From Heloderma charlesbogerti (Eukaryota > Chordata > Lepidosauria > Squamata > Helodermatidae): a DNA stretch of 64,000 nucleotides. The position numbers and the translations under genes are program-made. A model generated the notes under the pieces. It was not told where the DNA came from, searched no databases, and saw only the letters and a list, made by a program, of their open reading frames with translations. The stretch covers positions 310,001 to 374,000 of the forward strand of contig JANEZZ010000470.1 of the NCBI GenBank assembly GCA_026122225.1, read 5' to 3'. Shown here one piece after another: positions 1-10,244 of the stretch; position 1 is the first letter of the stretch, and each line of letters opens with the position of its first letter.

Positions 1-430
1 CTTTAATATTGAATGATGTACGTGTCCTCCTAAACTATTTACCAGTTTCTCGGAAGTTAATGTACAGTCAGCACAAATGGATTTTCCAAGCCCTCGTGAC
101 AGCCCAAACTCTGATATTGCAAGATTGGAAGGATAAATGTTCACCTCCTATAATGCAGTGGATTAAGGCCCCAACAGTGTTATCAACACCTTAGCGGGTG
201 GTATATAGGCTCCACTCTTGAATGGATAAAGAGATGGATATTTGGTCTGCTTTTCTTGAACCTTATGCACAGTCCCTTTTTTGTATTCTTTTCCAGAATG
301 TTGAATTTAGCAGAATAGTGATGTTTGTCTTGCATGTTATTTTGTTGCGGTACTTTTATTTCCCCCTGCACAATTTCATTTTATTTGGTTTGGTTTAAAT
401 CACAGTAAAAACATATTGATAAAGAAAGAC
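1..430 (+). mobile_element. L1 LINE 3' end (ORF2 C-terminus and 3' UTR)
   Basis: The segment reads in one frame up to about 194 as the end of an L1-type ORF2 protein, followed by a 3' UTR ending in an A-rich tail near 410-430. It is the same element as 29529-30440 and 56829-57345, where more of the upstream cysteine and tryptophan-rich ORF2 C-terminus is present. It is cut by the window edge and is non-functional. Confidence 0.65.
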
Positions 431-1504
431 GTGACAAAAATCTCTGTATCTTGACTCAAACAGGAGCTTCAGGCCTAGTCATAGCCCCTGCGCACAGCGC
501 TGGCAGAGCGCTCTAAGAGGGCTCCTTCTTAACACAGCCAGGCTTACTGCTGCCTACAGAAGCACTCTGGAGAAAGCCCATCTCCTACATCAAGAAGGTT
601 TTCGCTTCCAAGGATTTACCAGCCCACCTGTCGCAAGCTCCTTTCCCCAGGCTCTAAAACACTGTTTTGCATGTAAAGCTAGCTCTCAGCATAGAAATAA
701 GGCTGCCTTTACAATAAAGAAAACCCACTCCTCCCCTTCTGGAGCCTTTCCGCTTTTATTCCGGGCTCCCAGACGGGGACCATGAGATTGCTGAGCGGGG
801 TAGCTTTTAATTTTCAGTGTTCCATAGACCTCAATGAAACACCGCCATCTTGTGGCTGTTTTAATTGCAATACATTCTGAGTTTAAAAGATGGTTCATTA
901 GTTCCAGATCTTTTTGAGACAGGGAAAAACGGCAGATAGCTCTGGATGTGCCCTGAAGGTTAACGATGTCATGAAAAGGACCCACCAACTTCTGTGAGTG
1001 AGCAATCCCAGTAGCATGATAAAAGCCCTGTGTGAAGGAGCCCCTAATCACTCTGCACTTAGAGCTTCCCCACGCAGAGTATAATCCACCAGGTAACTGA
1101 TGTTCCTTTGACAAAATGTCTATTCCGAGTAAAAAGCCAGAGGACACTTCTGAATCTCTGTTTCAGCAGGATCCTGAGCGCCAACAGTGACATGGGAAAG
1201 AGGTGTAAACATGGAAGGATCGTCTTGATTTTTTTTAGCCAGGGTCGCATTTCACTTCTTCTCTGCTTCTCAGGGAAGGGGCAGGCGGGATGGAACTCTC
1301 CCTGGTGAGCTTCCGCTCATCGTGAGCTGGGACGTGCCACAGCACTTTGCAACAGATGACCCTGTCCTCATCAAAAACTCCTTTTGTGAGACAGAAGATC
1401 AGAAGATGTTCACATAGCCAGGAAGGTGGCAAATGGCTCCAGGTGGCATTGTGCTTGACGGGCAGAACCCAAGATGAAGGAGAGGGGAAACGAAGCAAAA
1501 GCCT
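431..1504. other. Unassigned intergenic segment shared with unit B
   Basis: No gene is recognised. About 431-535 and 965-1504 match 30440-31090 in unit B, which lacks about 430 bp of the middle. A 153-codon open frame on the minus strand (686-1147) has no recognisable domain and is broken by the deletion in unit B, so it is not called as a gene. Confidence 0.5.
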
Positions 1505-2090
1505 TCTTTTTAAAAAATACTTTTTATTCCTTTTTTAATATTTATAGATAGAATAAACAATAGCAACAACCCAATAATTATCTACAATTTCCAACAATAC
1601 AGTATTCTTAAGAGGACACAGCAATAACAAGAGAAAGAATGGGGGGGGGAAGAAAAAAAAGAGAAAGGGAAAATAAAAAAAATCAAAAGAAAGACAAGAG
1701 GGAAGAAAGCAAAAGGGGAAAAGAAAAAATATAAAAAGTTAGTTCAACACAGACTTCAGGTATGAATCTTTTTAAAAATTATACCTATATCATTGCCATT
1801 ATTACACTTCAATACAGCACAGATAATCCACCTTAAATTTCAATCTATCATCAGTCTTATAACACGGAAGGAAGCATACAATTTATTTCCACTAAGCATA
1901 TATTGCCCTACAGATAATATATAATAGAGCTTAATAATTTAGCCAACTAAAGATATTACTAATCAAAGGCTCATAATAACAAAAGTAATAATAATAGTAA
2001 AAAAAGAAAAGAAAAGAAGAAAAGGGTAAAAAAATAATAACAAATCACTAATATATTTTATACTATCTATATTTTTAATAATATCACTTC

Positions 2091-2134
<44 letters not shown>

Positions 2135-2171
2135 CATATCTATACGCAGCCACATAAAAATTTTATATAAA
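1505..2171. repeat. AT-rich repeat region with (AT)n tract
   Basis: Strongly A+T-rich sequence with poly-A/G stretches and an (AT)n microsatellite at about 2097-2131. An 80-bp stretch near 1772-1850 recurs at about 2585-2668, on the far side of the SINE, so a short local duplication is present. Unit B retains only the first part (31090-31690). Confidence 0.6.
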
Positions 2172-2185
2172 TTATATCATATCTA

Positions 2186-2527
2186 GGGGCCATGGTGGCT
2201 TAGTGGTTAAGATGCGGAACTGCAGACCGGAAGGTCGGCAGGACAGCAGTTCGAGACCCGAGTGCCGCGTGACGGAGTGAGCTCCCGTCTTCAGTCCCAG
2301 CTCCTGCCAACCTAGCAGTTCGAAAGCAAGAAATTGCAAGTAGATAAATAGGTACCGCTTCAGCGGGAAAGGTAGCAGCATTCCGTGCGCCTCGGTATTC
2401 AGTCATGCCGGCCACATGACCACGGAAGTGTCTTCGGACAGCTCTGGCTCTTCGGCTTAGAAATGGAGATGAGCACCACACTCTAGAGTCAGACACGACT
2501 TGTTGGGGAAACCTTTACCTTTTACCT
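2186..2527 (+). mobile_element. tRNA-derived SINE (Sauria-type)
   Basis: About 342 bp. The 5' part resembles a tRNA gene with an A-box-like TGGCTTAGTGGTTAAGATG and a B-box-like AGTTCGAGACC. The tail AGAGTCAGACACGACT nearly matches the 3' end of the BovB LINE in this window (AGAGTCGGACACGACT, reverse complement at about 17206-17225), followed by a CCTTTACC-type end. This is the known architecture of squamate Sauria SINEs mobilised by BovB. A perfect 14-bp target duplication (TTATATCATATCTA) flanks it at 2172-2185 and 2528-2541. Confidence 0.85.
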
Positions 2528-2700
2528 TTATATCATATCTAATATAAAAAAGAATAAGTAAAAAGAAAACAGGGATATATATATAAACATTTAAAAATTA
2601 TACCTTTATCATTGCCATTATTACACTTCAATACAGCACAGATAAACCACCTTAAATTTCAATAAATCCAAAGAACAATCTTGATTGAAGAATTCTTAGC

Positions 2701-3559
2701 TCATGAAGGTGGAAAAAATGTCTCCTGCATTTTACTTTGTATGGCAGCTAACCAAGCCTCCACCAATTCATGATTTTTTTTTTTTCATCTGGCCTTCAAA
2801 AAGAATACAAAATATAGCAGTATATTTGATATGATATTGTAAATTCATTTGTCTTGCCTGAATTTCTCGCCTTGGTGAGTTGCCTTCTTTTGTCAGCAAT
2901 TTCTTTGCTGTAATCTGGAAATAGCACAACTTTATCTTGATTTGGCCCTGAAAAAAGTCCTTTCATTTCTCTAGCCAAACGTAGGATATGATTTTTTGTA
3001 GAGACTCTTGCAAATTGGACTATGACAGTTGCAGGCCCATTGGTGCCACGAGCTGCACCGGAACATGGCATGCATGCTCAATATCAAGTAAATAATCAGC
3101 TGGCAGAGCAAGTAGCTCATGCAGAAATTTATCCAGGAATTTAGGCAGGCTTATCCCATCAGGCACGTCTTTAATACCCAGGATGCGCAGGTTTGCCCTG
3201 TGTGAATATGCCTCCAGTTGGGAGATTCTAGCAGACATGATATTATGACTGGCTCGCATTGTAGTTTCTTGCACAGAAATCTGTTCTTGGAGGGCATTGA
3301 CCTTCAGTTCCATTTTTTGCCAAGAGCTCTTCATTAAATCCACAGCCCCTTGAAGGGTAGTAATAGAATCTTGGATTGTATCCAGCCTCTTAGCCTGTTC
3401 TGCTAGATGAAAAAAAGACAAAGTTTTAATCAAGGCCAGTACGTCCCCTAGATCTGCAGGATCTTTAGAAGCCTTTAACAAAGGGGGGGGGTCGGGGGGG
3501 TCGACGGTAGTCTGACAGTTTTTGTCCTTCCCTTTGATGCTGCCATCTCCCTCTTCCAA
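2701..3559 (-). pseudogene. L1 LINE ORF1 remnant
   Basis: Minus-strand sequence resembles an L1 ORF1 protein. The first part (3559 down to about 3080) gives a proline-rich N-terminus, a long heptad-like coiled coil, then a block ending in an RRM-like start (SHRANLRILGI). After a frame change near 3070 the C-terminal domain continues (ATVIVQFARVSTKNHILRLA and a FPDYS motif), with another break before the stop at 2701. No ORF2 follows, so this is a dead 5' fragment. It is absent from unit B, where a deletion removed this region. ORF1p is a trimeric RNA-binding chaperone of the L1 RNP. Confidence 0.75.
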
Positions 3560-4892
3560 AGATAAGGCAGGTAGAGATAGTTAGAAACAGTCTCATAAAC
3601 AGTCATGTAAACAGATTTTGCAGCTCCTCAGATGCTGTTGTTATTCTCAGTTCAAAATTACTAACTAAAATTGGCGCTCGTCAGCCCTGAAGTCTCCTCA
3701 CTACGCAGGAGTTTCAAAACAACTTAGAGTAGATGACGCTCCGGAAAAACTGACCGTAGAATCCAGCCCTTCTGCCGCTTTGCAAAAGGAGTTGTCTTGA
3801 CGTAAACCATACTTGGGGCAAATGACCAACCTTAATCGTGGTTTATGTGCTCCAGAGTGAGCCTTAATACTGGCCAGGACTATTGCATGGGTTTCAGCTT
3901 TTTTTTTTCGTTTTTGGAGGAGACTTTTTTCATTTCAAGGGAGACTTCTTTTCTTCTTTTTTCTTTTCTTCCCCCCAACCCCACACAGATGGTGGAGTTT
4001 CAGGACAAAAATGGGTGCATGGGGAAGCTTGCCCCCCCCCGGCCCCAATGATTCCCATTGTCTCGATCTAAATCGGGACCGTGTCTGCTTACTCTGGAGT
4101 AAACAAACCAGAGCTGAGTTACATTAATGTTTTGTTTGACCCTCAGAAGTAAGTGCTTTGCCTCTGGAAAGAAGGATGGGTGGCTGGAACTACGACAGCT
4201 ATAAACTATTTCTACAATACACTGGTGTGCATTTCCACGGAAATGCATTTCGCGCAAGGGCAGCCAAAGCAAATGCCATTTTCTTCCTGTAGTCATGATG
4301 GTGTTATGATTTCAGGGAGTTTAAAAAACAAACATTCACATGCCCAGAGTATTTTGTTTCCTTTATCAGGGCTGGGAAACAGCTTGGTCTTGATTTGCTG
4401 TTACATGTCAGGAATGTAGAAGCAGCCGTAAAGCGGGGAACTCAGGTGGGGAGGAAGAAGGGGACCTCTGTCTTTCACCAGGAGGCCTGTAAGAACATTC
4501 TCTCCAAGGTCTAGGAATACTGAGCTGCATCTTCCCCAACCTGCTGGCTGGGGATGCTGAGAGTTGTAGTCCAACACATCTGAGGGGCCAAGTTGGGGAA
4601 GGCTGCATTAATCACGATGCCAACCAATGGAAGCCTCCAGGAAGAAAGGGGCATTCGCTTTACAAAGAAGGATCAGGCATTCCAGGCAGCAAATTTGGGG
4701 ACAGAAACCGATTCCTCCCAGTCTCTCTGTGTCATTTTTTTTTTCAAAGCAAAGACACCCAATCCCAAGCAGGAGGGCCCTTTGAGAAAGCCAGAAGCTG
4801 GAGCCTATGTTTTAGGGAGGCCTTGAGGAGGGAGTCACTTCTCTCCCCACCCGTAACTATTCTTTCAGAAACATGGAAGATCTCAGATTTAA
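3560..4892. other. Intergenic, partly shared with unit C
   Basis: 3560-3830 may be L1 5' leader because it lies directly upstream of the ORF1 remnant. 3840-4480 shows nothing recognisable. About 4490-4850 matches 57370-57790 and contains a common reptile interspersed repeat (GTTGTAGTCCAACACATCTG) at about 4565-4590. Confidence 0.45.
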
Positions 4893-5304
4893 TTTCATAG
4901 AATCATAGAACAGAATCATAAAATAGTAGGGTTGGAAGGGGCCTACAAGGCCATCGAGTCCAACCCCCTGCTCAATGCAGGAATCCAAGTCAGAGCATCC
5001 CTGACAGATGGCTGTCCAGCCTCATCTTGAACGCCACCAGTGTGGGAGAGTCCATTACCTCCCTACGGAATTGGTTCCATTGTCGTATTGCTCTAACAGT
5101 CAGGAGGTTTTTCCTGATGTTCAGCCGGAATCTGGCTTCCTGTAACTTGAGCCCATTATTCCGTGTCTTGCACTCTGGGATGATTGAGAAGAGATCCTGG
5201 CCTTCTTCTCTGTGACAACCTTTCAAGTACTTGAAGAAAGCTATCCTATGTCCCCTCAGTCTTCTCAAGGATAAACAGGTCCAGTTCTTTCAGTCTCTCT
5301 TCAT

Positions 5305-5923
5305 TAGGGATGTCAGAGAATTCCGCCACGGATCTCAGTGAGGCCGAATGCCAGCGCATTCGACCCCCCGAAATCCGTGGCAGAACGAAGCCCCCCACCC
5401 CCCACAAGGCGCACGAAACGGAGCACTTACCTGCGGCCGGTTGCACTGTCTTGCGAATGGCGTCTGCGTCTGCGGCTGCCATTCGCTTCTTCATTATAGC
5501 CATGATAGGCTATGTAAATACTTACGTAGACTATCACAGCTAATGCAGGGAAGCCATTTGCGTCCCTGCAGAGGCCGTGATAGGCTACGTAAGTATTTAC
5601 GTAGCCTATCACAGCAGAAAAAAGGGAACGCAAACGGCGGCCGCCATATCCACCATTTGCGTCCACTGTTGTTTTTTTTGCTGTGATAGGCTATGTAAAT
5701 ATTTACATAGCCTATCACGGCAAAATACAGGGACGCAAATGGCAGCGGCTATGGCGGCCGCCATTTCTGTCCCTGTGCAGGCTGCGGGCGGCCCCGGTTG
5801 GAGGCTCTGTGAGTATTTGGGGATACTCAAATTTGGGGAGAATTTCAGGAGGAGGGACGGAACACTTTCCCCCCACCGCAAATGTCACCCTTCGAAAAGG
5901 TAAGTGACTTTCGTACATCCCTA
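5305..5923 (+). mobile_element. PH1: palindromic hAT-like element
   Basis: 619 bp, starts TAGGGATG and ends CATCCCTA, flanked by a perfect 8-bp target duplication CTCTTCAT (5297-5304, 5924-5931). No transposase is encoded. It contains two 36-bp palindromes (5577-5612; 5683-5718, the latter perfect) plus GC-rich hairpin ends and an outward splice-donor consensus AAGGTAAGTG at 5898. The 8-bp duplication and TAGGG ends fit the hAT superfamily. A truncated paralogue of the same insertion is PH8 in unit B, so it predates the unit duplication. Confidence 0.85.
5577..5718. repeat. Pair of 36-bp palindromes in PH1
   Basis: 5577-5612 and 5683-5718 are palindromes with arms GTGATAGGCTACGTAA/TTACGTAGCCTATCAC or the variant with TATGTAA/TTACATA. 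In the second copy both arms carry matching changes, so the 36 bp is still a perfect inverted repeat. The same motif recurs in nearly every PH element. Confidence 0.9.
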
Positions 5924-6059
5924 CTCTTCATAGGGCTTTGTTTCCAGTCCCCTGATCATCTTTGTTGCCCTCCTCTGAACCCTCTCCAGTTTGTCTGCAT
6001 CCTTCTTCACGTGTGGTGCCCAGAACTGGACACAGTACTCCAGATGAGGCCGAACCAGT

Positions 6060-6588
6060 TGTCAAGGGCTCCTTGGAGGGCTCTCTCAGTCTAATCCAGT
6101 AGCCAAGTCCAGACACAGACAAAGGGACTCTTTTCAAAGCTTTATTCTTCTTTTACAACTTAACAACTCTACAGGTAGCAACTAGATCTGAGCAGCAGCA
6201 TCCCTATGCCCTAAGTTGGAACAGTTGGTCCCCGTTTGAAAGGGAATTACTGGCAGACGCCTGAACTTAAGGACTAGGGAGAGTCCCTTCCCTTTTCCCT
6301 TGGATCCTCGGGGCACAGCCGTTGTGTGCACGCCAACTGGGCACTACGCTCCTTTCCGCGCCCTTCATCTGGCGCCGCACTCTGCGTCTGCGTCGCGCAT
6401 CCACTAAGTCTGCTATCTGTGCTCGGTCACTCCCTGGACTGCTAACTAGACTAGGAATGCGGGTGGGAGGAATCTCCATCAGCTGTTGGTCCTGGGAAAG
6501 AGGAGTGTGCTCCTCTCCCAGGAGCGACTGCTCTTCCTCAGAATCAGAACTACTCTGGGATTCTATGGGCTCAGTGTCCACCCTGACA
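6060..6588 (-). mobile_element. Solo LTR inside CR1
   Basis: 529 bp bounded by TGTCAAG...CCTGACA on the plus strand, with an exact 5-bp target duplication CCAGT (6055-6059, 6589-6593). The minus-strand reading begins TGTCAGGG, contains an AATAAA at about 6139-6146 (reverse complement) and ends CTTGACA, so it lies in reverse orientation. No internal retroelement sequence remains, as expected after LTR-LTR recombination. Unit B lacks it because of a deletion at 31908. Confidence 0.8.
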
Positions 6589-6932
6589 CCAGTGCTGAGT
6601 AGAGGGGAACTAGTACTTCCAGGGATTTGGAAGCTATGCTTCTATTAAGGCAACCCAAAAGAGCATTTGCCTTTTTTGCAGCCACATCACTTGGTTGGCT
6701 CATATTCATTTTGTGATCGACAACAATTCCAAGATCCTTCTCGCTTGTAGTGTTGTTGAGCCACGTATCCCCCATCTTGTAACTGTGCCTTTCGTTTCTT
6801 TTTCCGAGGTGCAGAACTTGGCATTTTATCCCTATTCAATGTCATTCTGTTGTTTTCTGCCCAGTTCTCCAGTCTATCCAGATCACTTTGAATTTTGTTT
6901 CTGTCTTCCAAGGTATTAGCTATAATTTTGTG

Positions 6933-7287
6933 TAGTGATGGAGGTGAATTCCACCATGGATCTCAGTGAGGCCGAATGCACTGGCATTCAGTCCCCCCAA
7001 ATCCGTGGTGGAACGAAGCCCCCACCCCCCAACCCATGAAAAGGCATACGAAATGGAGCACTTATCTGCTGCCGTCCGTGATGAATTGCGAATGGTGGCC
7101 ACCCTGTGGACGGCCCTGGCCGGCTGCTCCGCGGAGCCGCAGCGGAGCGGAGCTGGCCAGGCAGGATTCCGGGGGGGAGGACTGGATCGCCTCCCCCCCC
7201 ATCGAGGATTCCGGGGGGAGAGACAGAGCCCCTCCCCCCCAAGTGGATGCCCCGACCAGAACAAGGTAAGGGATTCGTACATCACTA
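6933..7287 (+). mobile_element. PH2: short hAT-like element
   Basis: 355 bp with TAGTGATG...CATCACTA ends (both carry the same change from TAGGGATG) and a perfect 8-bp duplication ATTTTGTG (6925-6932, 7288-7295). It has the family's GC-rich ends and an outward donor-like AAGGTAAGG at 7263, but lacks the 36-bp palindromes. Its truncated paralogue in unit B is PH9. Confidence 0.8.
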
Positions 7288-7395
7288 ATTTTGTGTCATC
7301 TGCAAATTTGATCAGCATTCCCTGCACCTCCTCCTCCAAGGCATTAATCAAAATGTTGAAGAGCAGTCGGCCCAGGACTGAGCCCTGTGGTCCTC

Positions 7396-8300
7396 CAGCC
7401 CAAATTTATATGCAAGCAGAAAAGGAAGATAAATGATTCCAACTAACATTTTATCATAGTTGGCTATTTTGCCTTATTCCATGGACCAGTAAAACACTCA
7501 ATGTTTAATCTGTTTAGGACGTGCTTTTTTTCCTTACGATATAAATTTTCATAATATGTGATATAGACAATTAAAAAGTGTCTATATTGCTCCTGAGGAA
7601 GAGAATTCTGAGTCGAAATGTAACACACCAGGTTTCCGTGGATATGTCCAATTAGATACTGATCTGTTTGGTAGGATATACATGCACTGGAAATACTCAC
7701 TTCCCCTGTAATTTGGGGTGCACAATCAATTGTGCTTTATTTGGAGCTTTCAGCTCTCAGGAGGTATGGAAATGTAATACATAAATCAATGAATGTAATC
7801 CAATAGTGTACTTGCCCCTGCCCTCTGAAATTGCCTGCCACTGAAAATAAGATATACTCCACCAGCTGTGATTGTGAGACGTTAAAAAGGTTGCTTTTCA
7901 CCCAAGCTTTCTCCAACTAATTTTGTTGCCCGAGTATGCTGCTGGTTCTACGTTTAGATACATCTATGCAGAAATTGACAGTTTATCCACTAGATCTAAA
8001 GCCTGTTCATTGCCTGGATACACGCACAGAGGGAGAGCCTCGGATCTAGAGAACTTCCCTCCCATTGGAAACAATTGAAGAGAAACCATTTTTAAAAAGA
8101 AAGAAATGGTGAGGAGAACAGAGAGAGGGGTAAAAGCCCCCCCCCTGCCCCACCCACTTTCAGACCTGGCTGACGTGAACCTGGCAGGGATTATGAAATG
8201 ACACTTCCTCCATCCACCCCTTCCAAGGTCCTTAGGGTCCCCTGCCCATTAAATATTTTGACAGAATTGTAGCCTGTCCAGTCCCTCCTGCTCAAAGTGG
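7396..8300. other. Intergenic segment common to all three units
   Basis: No gene seen. The segment matches 32341-32501 plus 33916-34705 in unit B and about 57800-58780 in unit C, so it belongs to the ancestral duplicated block upstream of the receptor. Confidence 0.5.
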
Positions 8301-8308
8301 GTGAGAAT

Positions 8309-9253
8309 TAGGGTTGGCGGAGAATTTCTCCCCGAAACTTCGGGGGGCCGAGCGCCAACGTGTTCTGCCCCCCGAACACGTTTCGGGGAGAAATCCTCCG
8401 AACCCCCCCCGCCCCCCACACACCCCCCGGGACGGGACTTACCTTCCCTGAATGTCCCTCCTGGCGGCAGGTCCGGCAGGAGGTTCGGCGGGTGTTCGAG
8501 CAGGACGGGAGCAGCAGCCAGTCTTTTGACCGGCTACCGCCGCCGACATTTCAATGAAAGAAAAAAAAAAACAATGTCCCCTGATAGGCTACGTGACGAT
8601 TCACGTAGCCTATCACGGCTAGATTTGCAAAGTCAGCCGTGATAGGCTACGTCAATCGTCACGTAGCCTATCACGGGTGACTTTAAAAAAACAAAAAACA
8701 AAAGTGTGTACGGATAATGGCGGCCCCCATAGGGAGCCGCCATTCCCGTTCCTTATTTGGTCGCTGTAGTCTACGTAAATGTTTACGTAGACTACGGCGA
8801 AAATAAGGGCAACGCTATTTACGTTGCCGTTATTTTCGCCGTAGTTTACGTAAACATTTACGTAGACTACAGCGACTAAATAAGGAACACGAATGGCGGC
8901 TCCCTATGGGGCCACCATTAGCGTACGCGCTTTTTTTCTTTTTTTTTTAAGTCACCCGTGATAGGCTACGTGACGATTGACATAGCCTATCACGGCTGAC
9001 TTTGCAGATCTAGCCGTGATAGGCTACGTCAATCGTCACGTAGCCTATCAGGGGGCGTTTTTTTTTTTAAAAAAAAACTTTTGCGTTCTCAGCTGGGCGA
9101 GGCGGCAAGCCTCTTCCCCGGCCTGAATTTCGGCCGGGCCGAGGCGGGAAGCCTCCCCCCCCTGGCCGGAACTTCGCGGGGGGAGCAGCGAAGCACCTCA
9201 CCCCCACCGCAAACGTCCTTCGAGGACAGGTAAGTGACTTTCGTCCACCCCTA
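8309..9253 (+). mobile_element. PH3: full-size palindromic hAT-like element
   Basis: 945 bp with ends TAGGGTTGG...CCACCCCTA and a perfect 8-bp duplication GTGAGAAT (8301-8308, 9254-9261). The empty site is preserved in unit B at about 34697. The internal order is near-symmetrical about 8820: GC-rich end with outward donor (ACTTACC at 8438, minus strand), two 36-bp-type palindromes (8580-8617, 8637-8677), a central inverted repeat with TAGTCTACGTAAA arms (8715-8925), two more palindromes (8954-8996, 9015-9054), GC-rich end and outward donor CAGGTAAGTG (9228). No ORF resembles a transposase. Confidence 0.9.
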
Positions 9254-10008
9254 GTGAGAATGGACTTATTTTTCCTCCTTGTGAAGATGATAGTTGTATT
9301 CATCAAGGACACCATGAGATGAACCTTGGGGAACCTTTGGTGATCTACCAAAGAAAGGGAGGGGAAAAATAAACAGCAGCAGCTTTTTCTGGGTCACCTT
9401 TACTTCCTAAAGAGGAGACACTGCTGTCAAAGTAGACAATACCAGACAGAAATTAGCATCTATGTGATATAGCAGATGGCGCCTTCAAGACTAACTACAT
9501 CTCATGAAAGACTAACCTGACCCTCATGAATATGAAGGAGTTGCATCAGTGAGTTCTCACAAACATGTTTTCTCCAACTCTGCACCTGTGCATGGACAGA
9601 GCAGAGAGTTCAGGAAGTTGAAGAGGTGATCCATCTTCTGAACCTGATAATTATTTAAATCATAGTGATTTGTTCTTCTTCTTGCCAAAGCTCATGGGAT
9701 TCCACCCCCCCTTAAAAAAAAAAAAAAACTTTTGAGGCCGTTGACATAGCAATACGAGGTGACGTGTTGCATCCAAGCATGAAAGGACTGGCTCATCAAT
9801 GCCTCCTGTACCAGTGGGGGCTTGGGAGGTGGTTTAGGGCAGGTGGTGAGGACTGTGTGGCACTGAGATTCATTTACGATCATCCGCTTAAGCCGTGAAG
9901 CCTCAGCTGGCTGGACTCAGTATCTGTGAGGAATGTCACTGAACCCTCAGTCTTTGAAGTGGAATCAGCTTCTTCTCACCTTTCTTCCACTTGGTTGAGA
10001 GGAGCAAG
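9254..10008 (+). promoter_or_regulatory. Upstream region and presumed 5' UTR of V2R gene A
   Basis: The 750 bp before the start codon are highly similar to 34707-35449 before gene B. No certain TATA box or initiator could be assigned. The 5' UTR presumably lies in the last 100-200 bp (GAGGAGCAAGATGG around the start codon is a fair Kozak context). Conservation between units reflects recent duplication, so it is not evidence of function by itself. Confidence 0.35.
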
Positions 10009-10244
10009 ATGGACGCTCTACCAGGCATACCAAGGGTGGTCCTGCTCTTGTTGCTACATCTGCTCCCCCAGGCAACCTGTGGGATGCTCAAGGCGAAATG
10101 CCTCTTGACTCTGGAAAGGGATGAACGTGACCCACTGAATCAATACAGGCCAGGAGATGACTTGGTTAGTGCTGTCATCTCTGCAGGACACGCTGAGTTT
10201 CTACCATACACTTTCTACAAGCCTCCGTCGAACAGAATTCACAG
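10009..10244 (+). CDS. V2R gene A exon 1
   Basis: 236 nt. Encodes a hydrophobic signal peptide ([17 protein letters not shown]) and the N-terminus of the ligand-binding domain, including the V2R-typical [13 protein letters not shown] block. Donor CAG/GTAAGA. It ends after two bases of a codon (phase 2), matching the exon-2 acceptor. Confidence 0.92.

Larger units (their letters stand above)
4893..7395 (-). mobile_element. CR1 LINE 3' half, broken by three later insertions
   Basis: Reading the minus strand from about 7395 downwards gives a CR1-clade reverse transcriptase: a FADDTKL catalytic motif near 7296, WAENNRMTLN, EKDLGIVVDH and KKANALLGC blocks, then the C-terminal domain and an octamer-like 3' tail (repeated TAGAATCA on the plus strand at 4898). 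Surviving pieces are 4893-5304, 5924-6059, 6589-6932 and 7288-7395. Between them sit PH1 (5305-5923), a solo LTR (6060-6588) and PH2 (6933-7287). The reading frame is also decayed. CR1s move by target-primed reverse transcription and are usually 5' truncated, as here. Confidence 0.85.

Noticed and set aside
686..1147. 153-codon open frame on the minus strand
   Set aside because: No recognisable domain, overlaps other open frames, and is destroyed by a deletion in unit B. Treated as chance or unrecognised repeat.
2200..2290. A genuine tRNA gene
   Set aside because: A- and B-box-like motifs belong to a SINE head followed by a BovB-type tail and flanked by a 14-bp target duplication; no cloverleaf with an anticodon arm could be supported.
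5310..5907. Many overlapping alanine, proline and arginine-rich open frames in PH elements (here and in every PH copy)
   Set aside because: They appear on both strands at once because the DNA is palindromic and GC-rich; no transposase motif is present.
6267..6581. Acidic, serine-rich 104-codon frame on the minus strand
   Set aside because: Lies wholly within a solo LTR with defined TG/CA ends and a 5-bp duplication, so it is not considered a gene.
8560..9070. CRISPR-like array of regularly spaced short palindromes
   Set aside because: Spacings and spacer content are conserved between transposon copies, the genome is a vertebrate, and target duplications show these are mobile elements.
9991..10008. 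Earlier start codon for V2R gene A exon 1
   Set aside because: The upstream in-frame codon at 9991 is TTG; the first ATG in frame, at 10009, precedes a good signal peptide.
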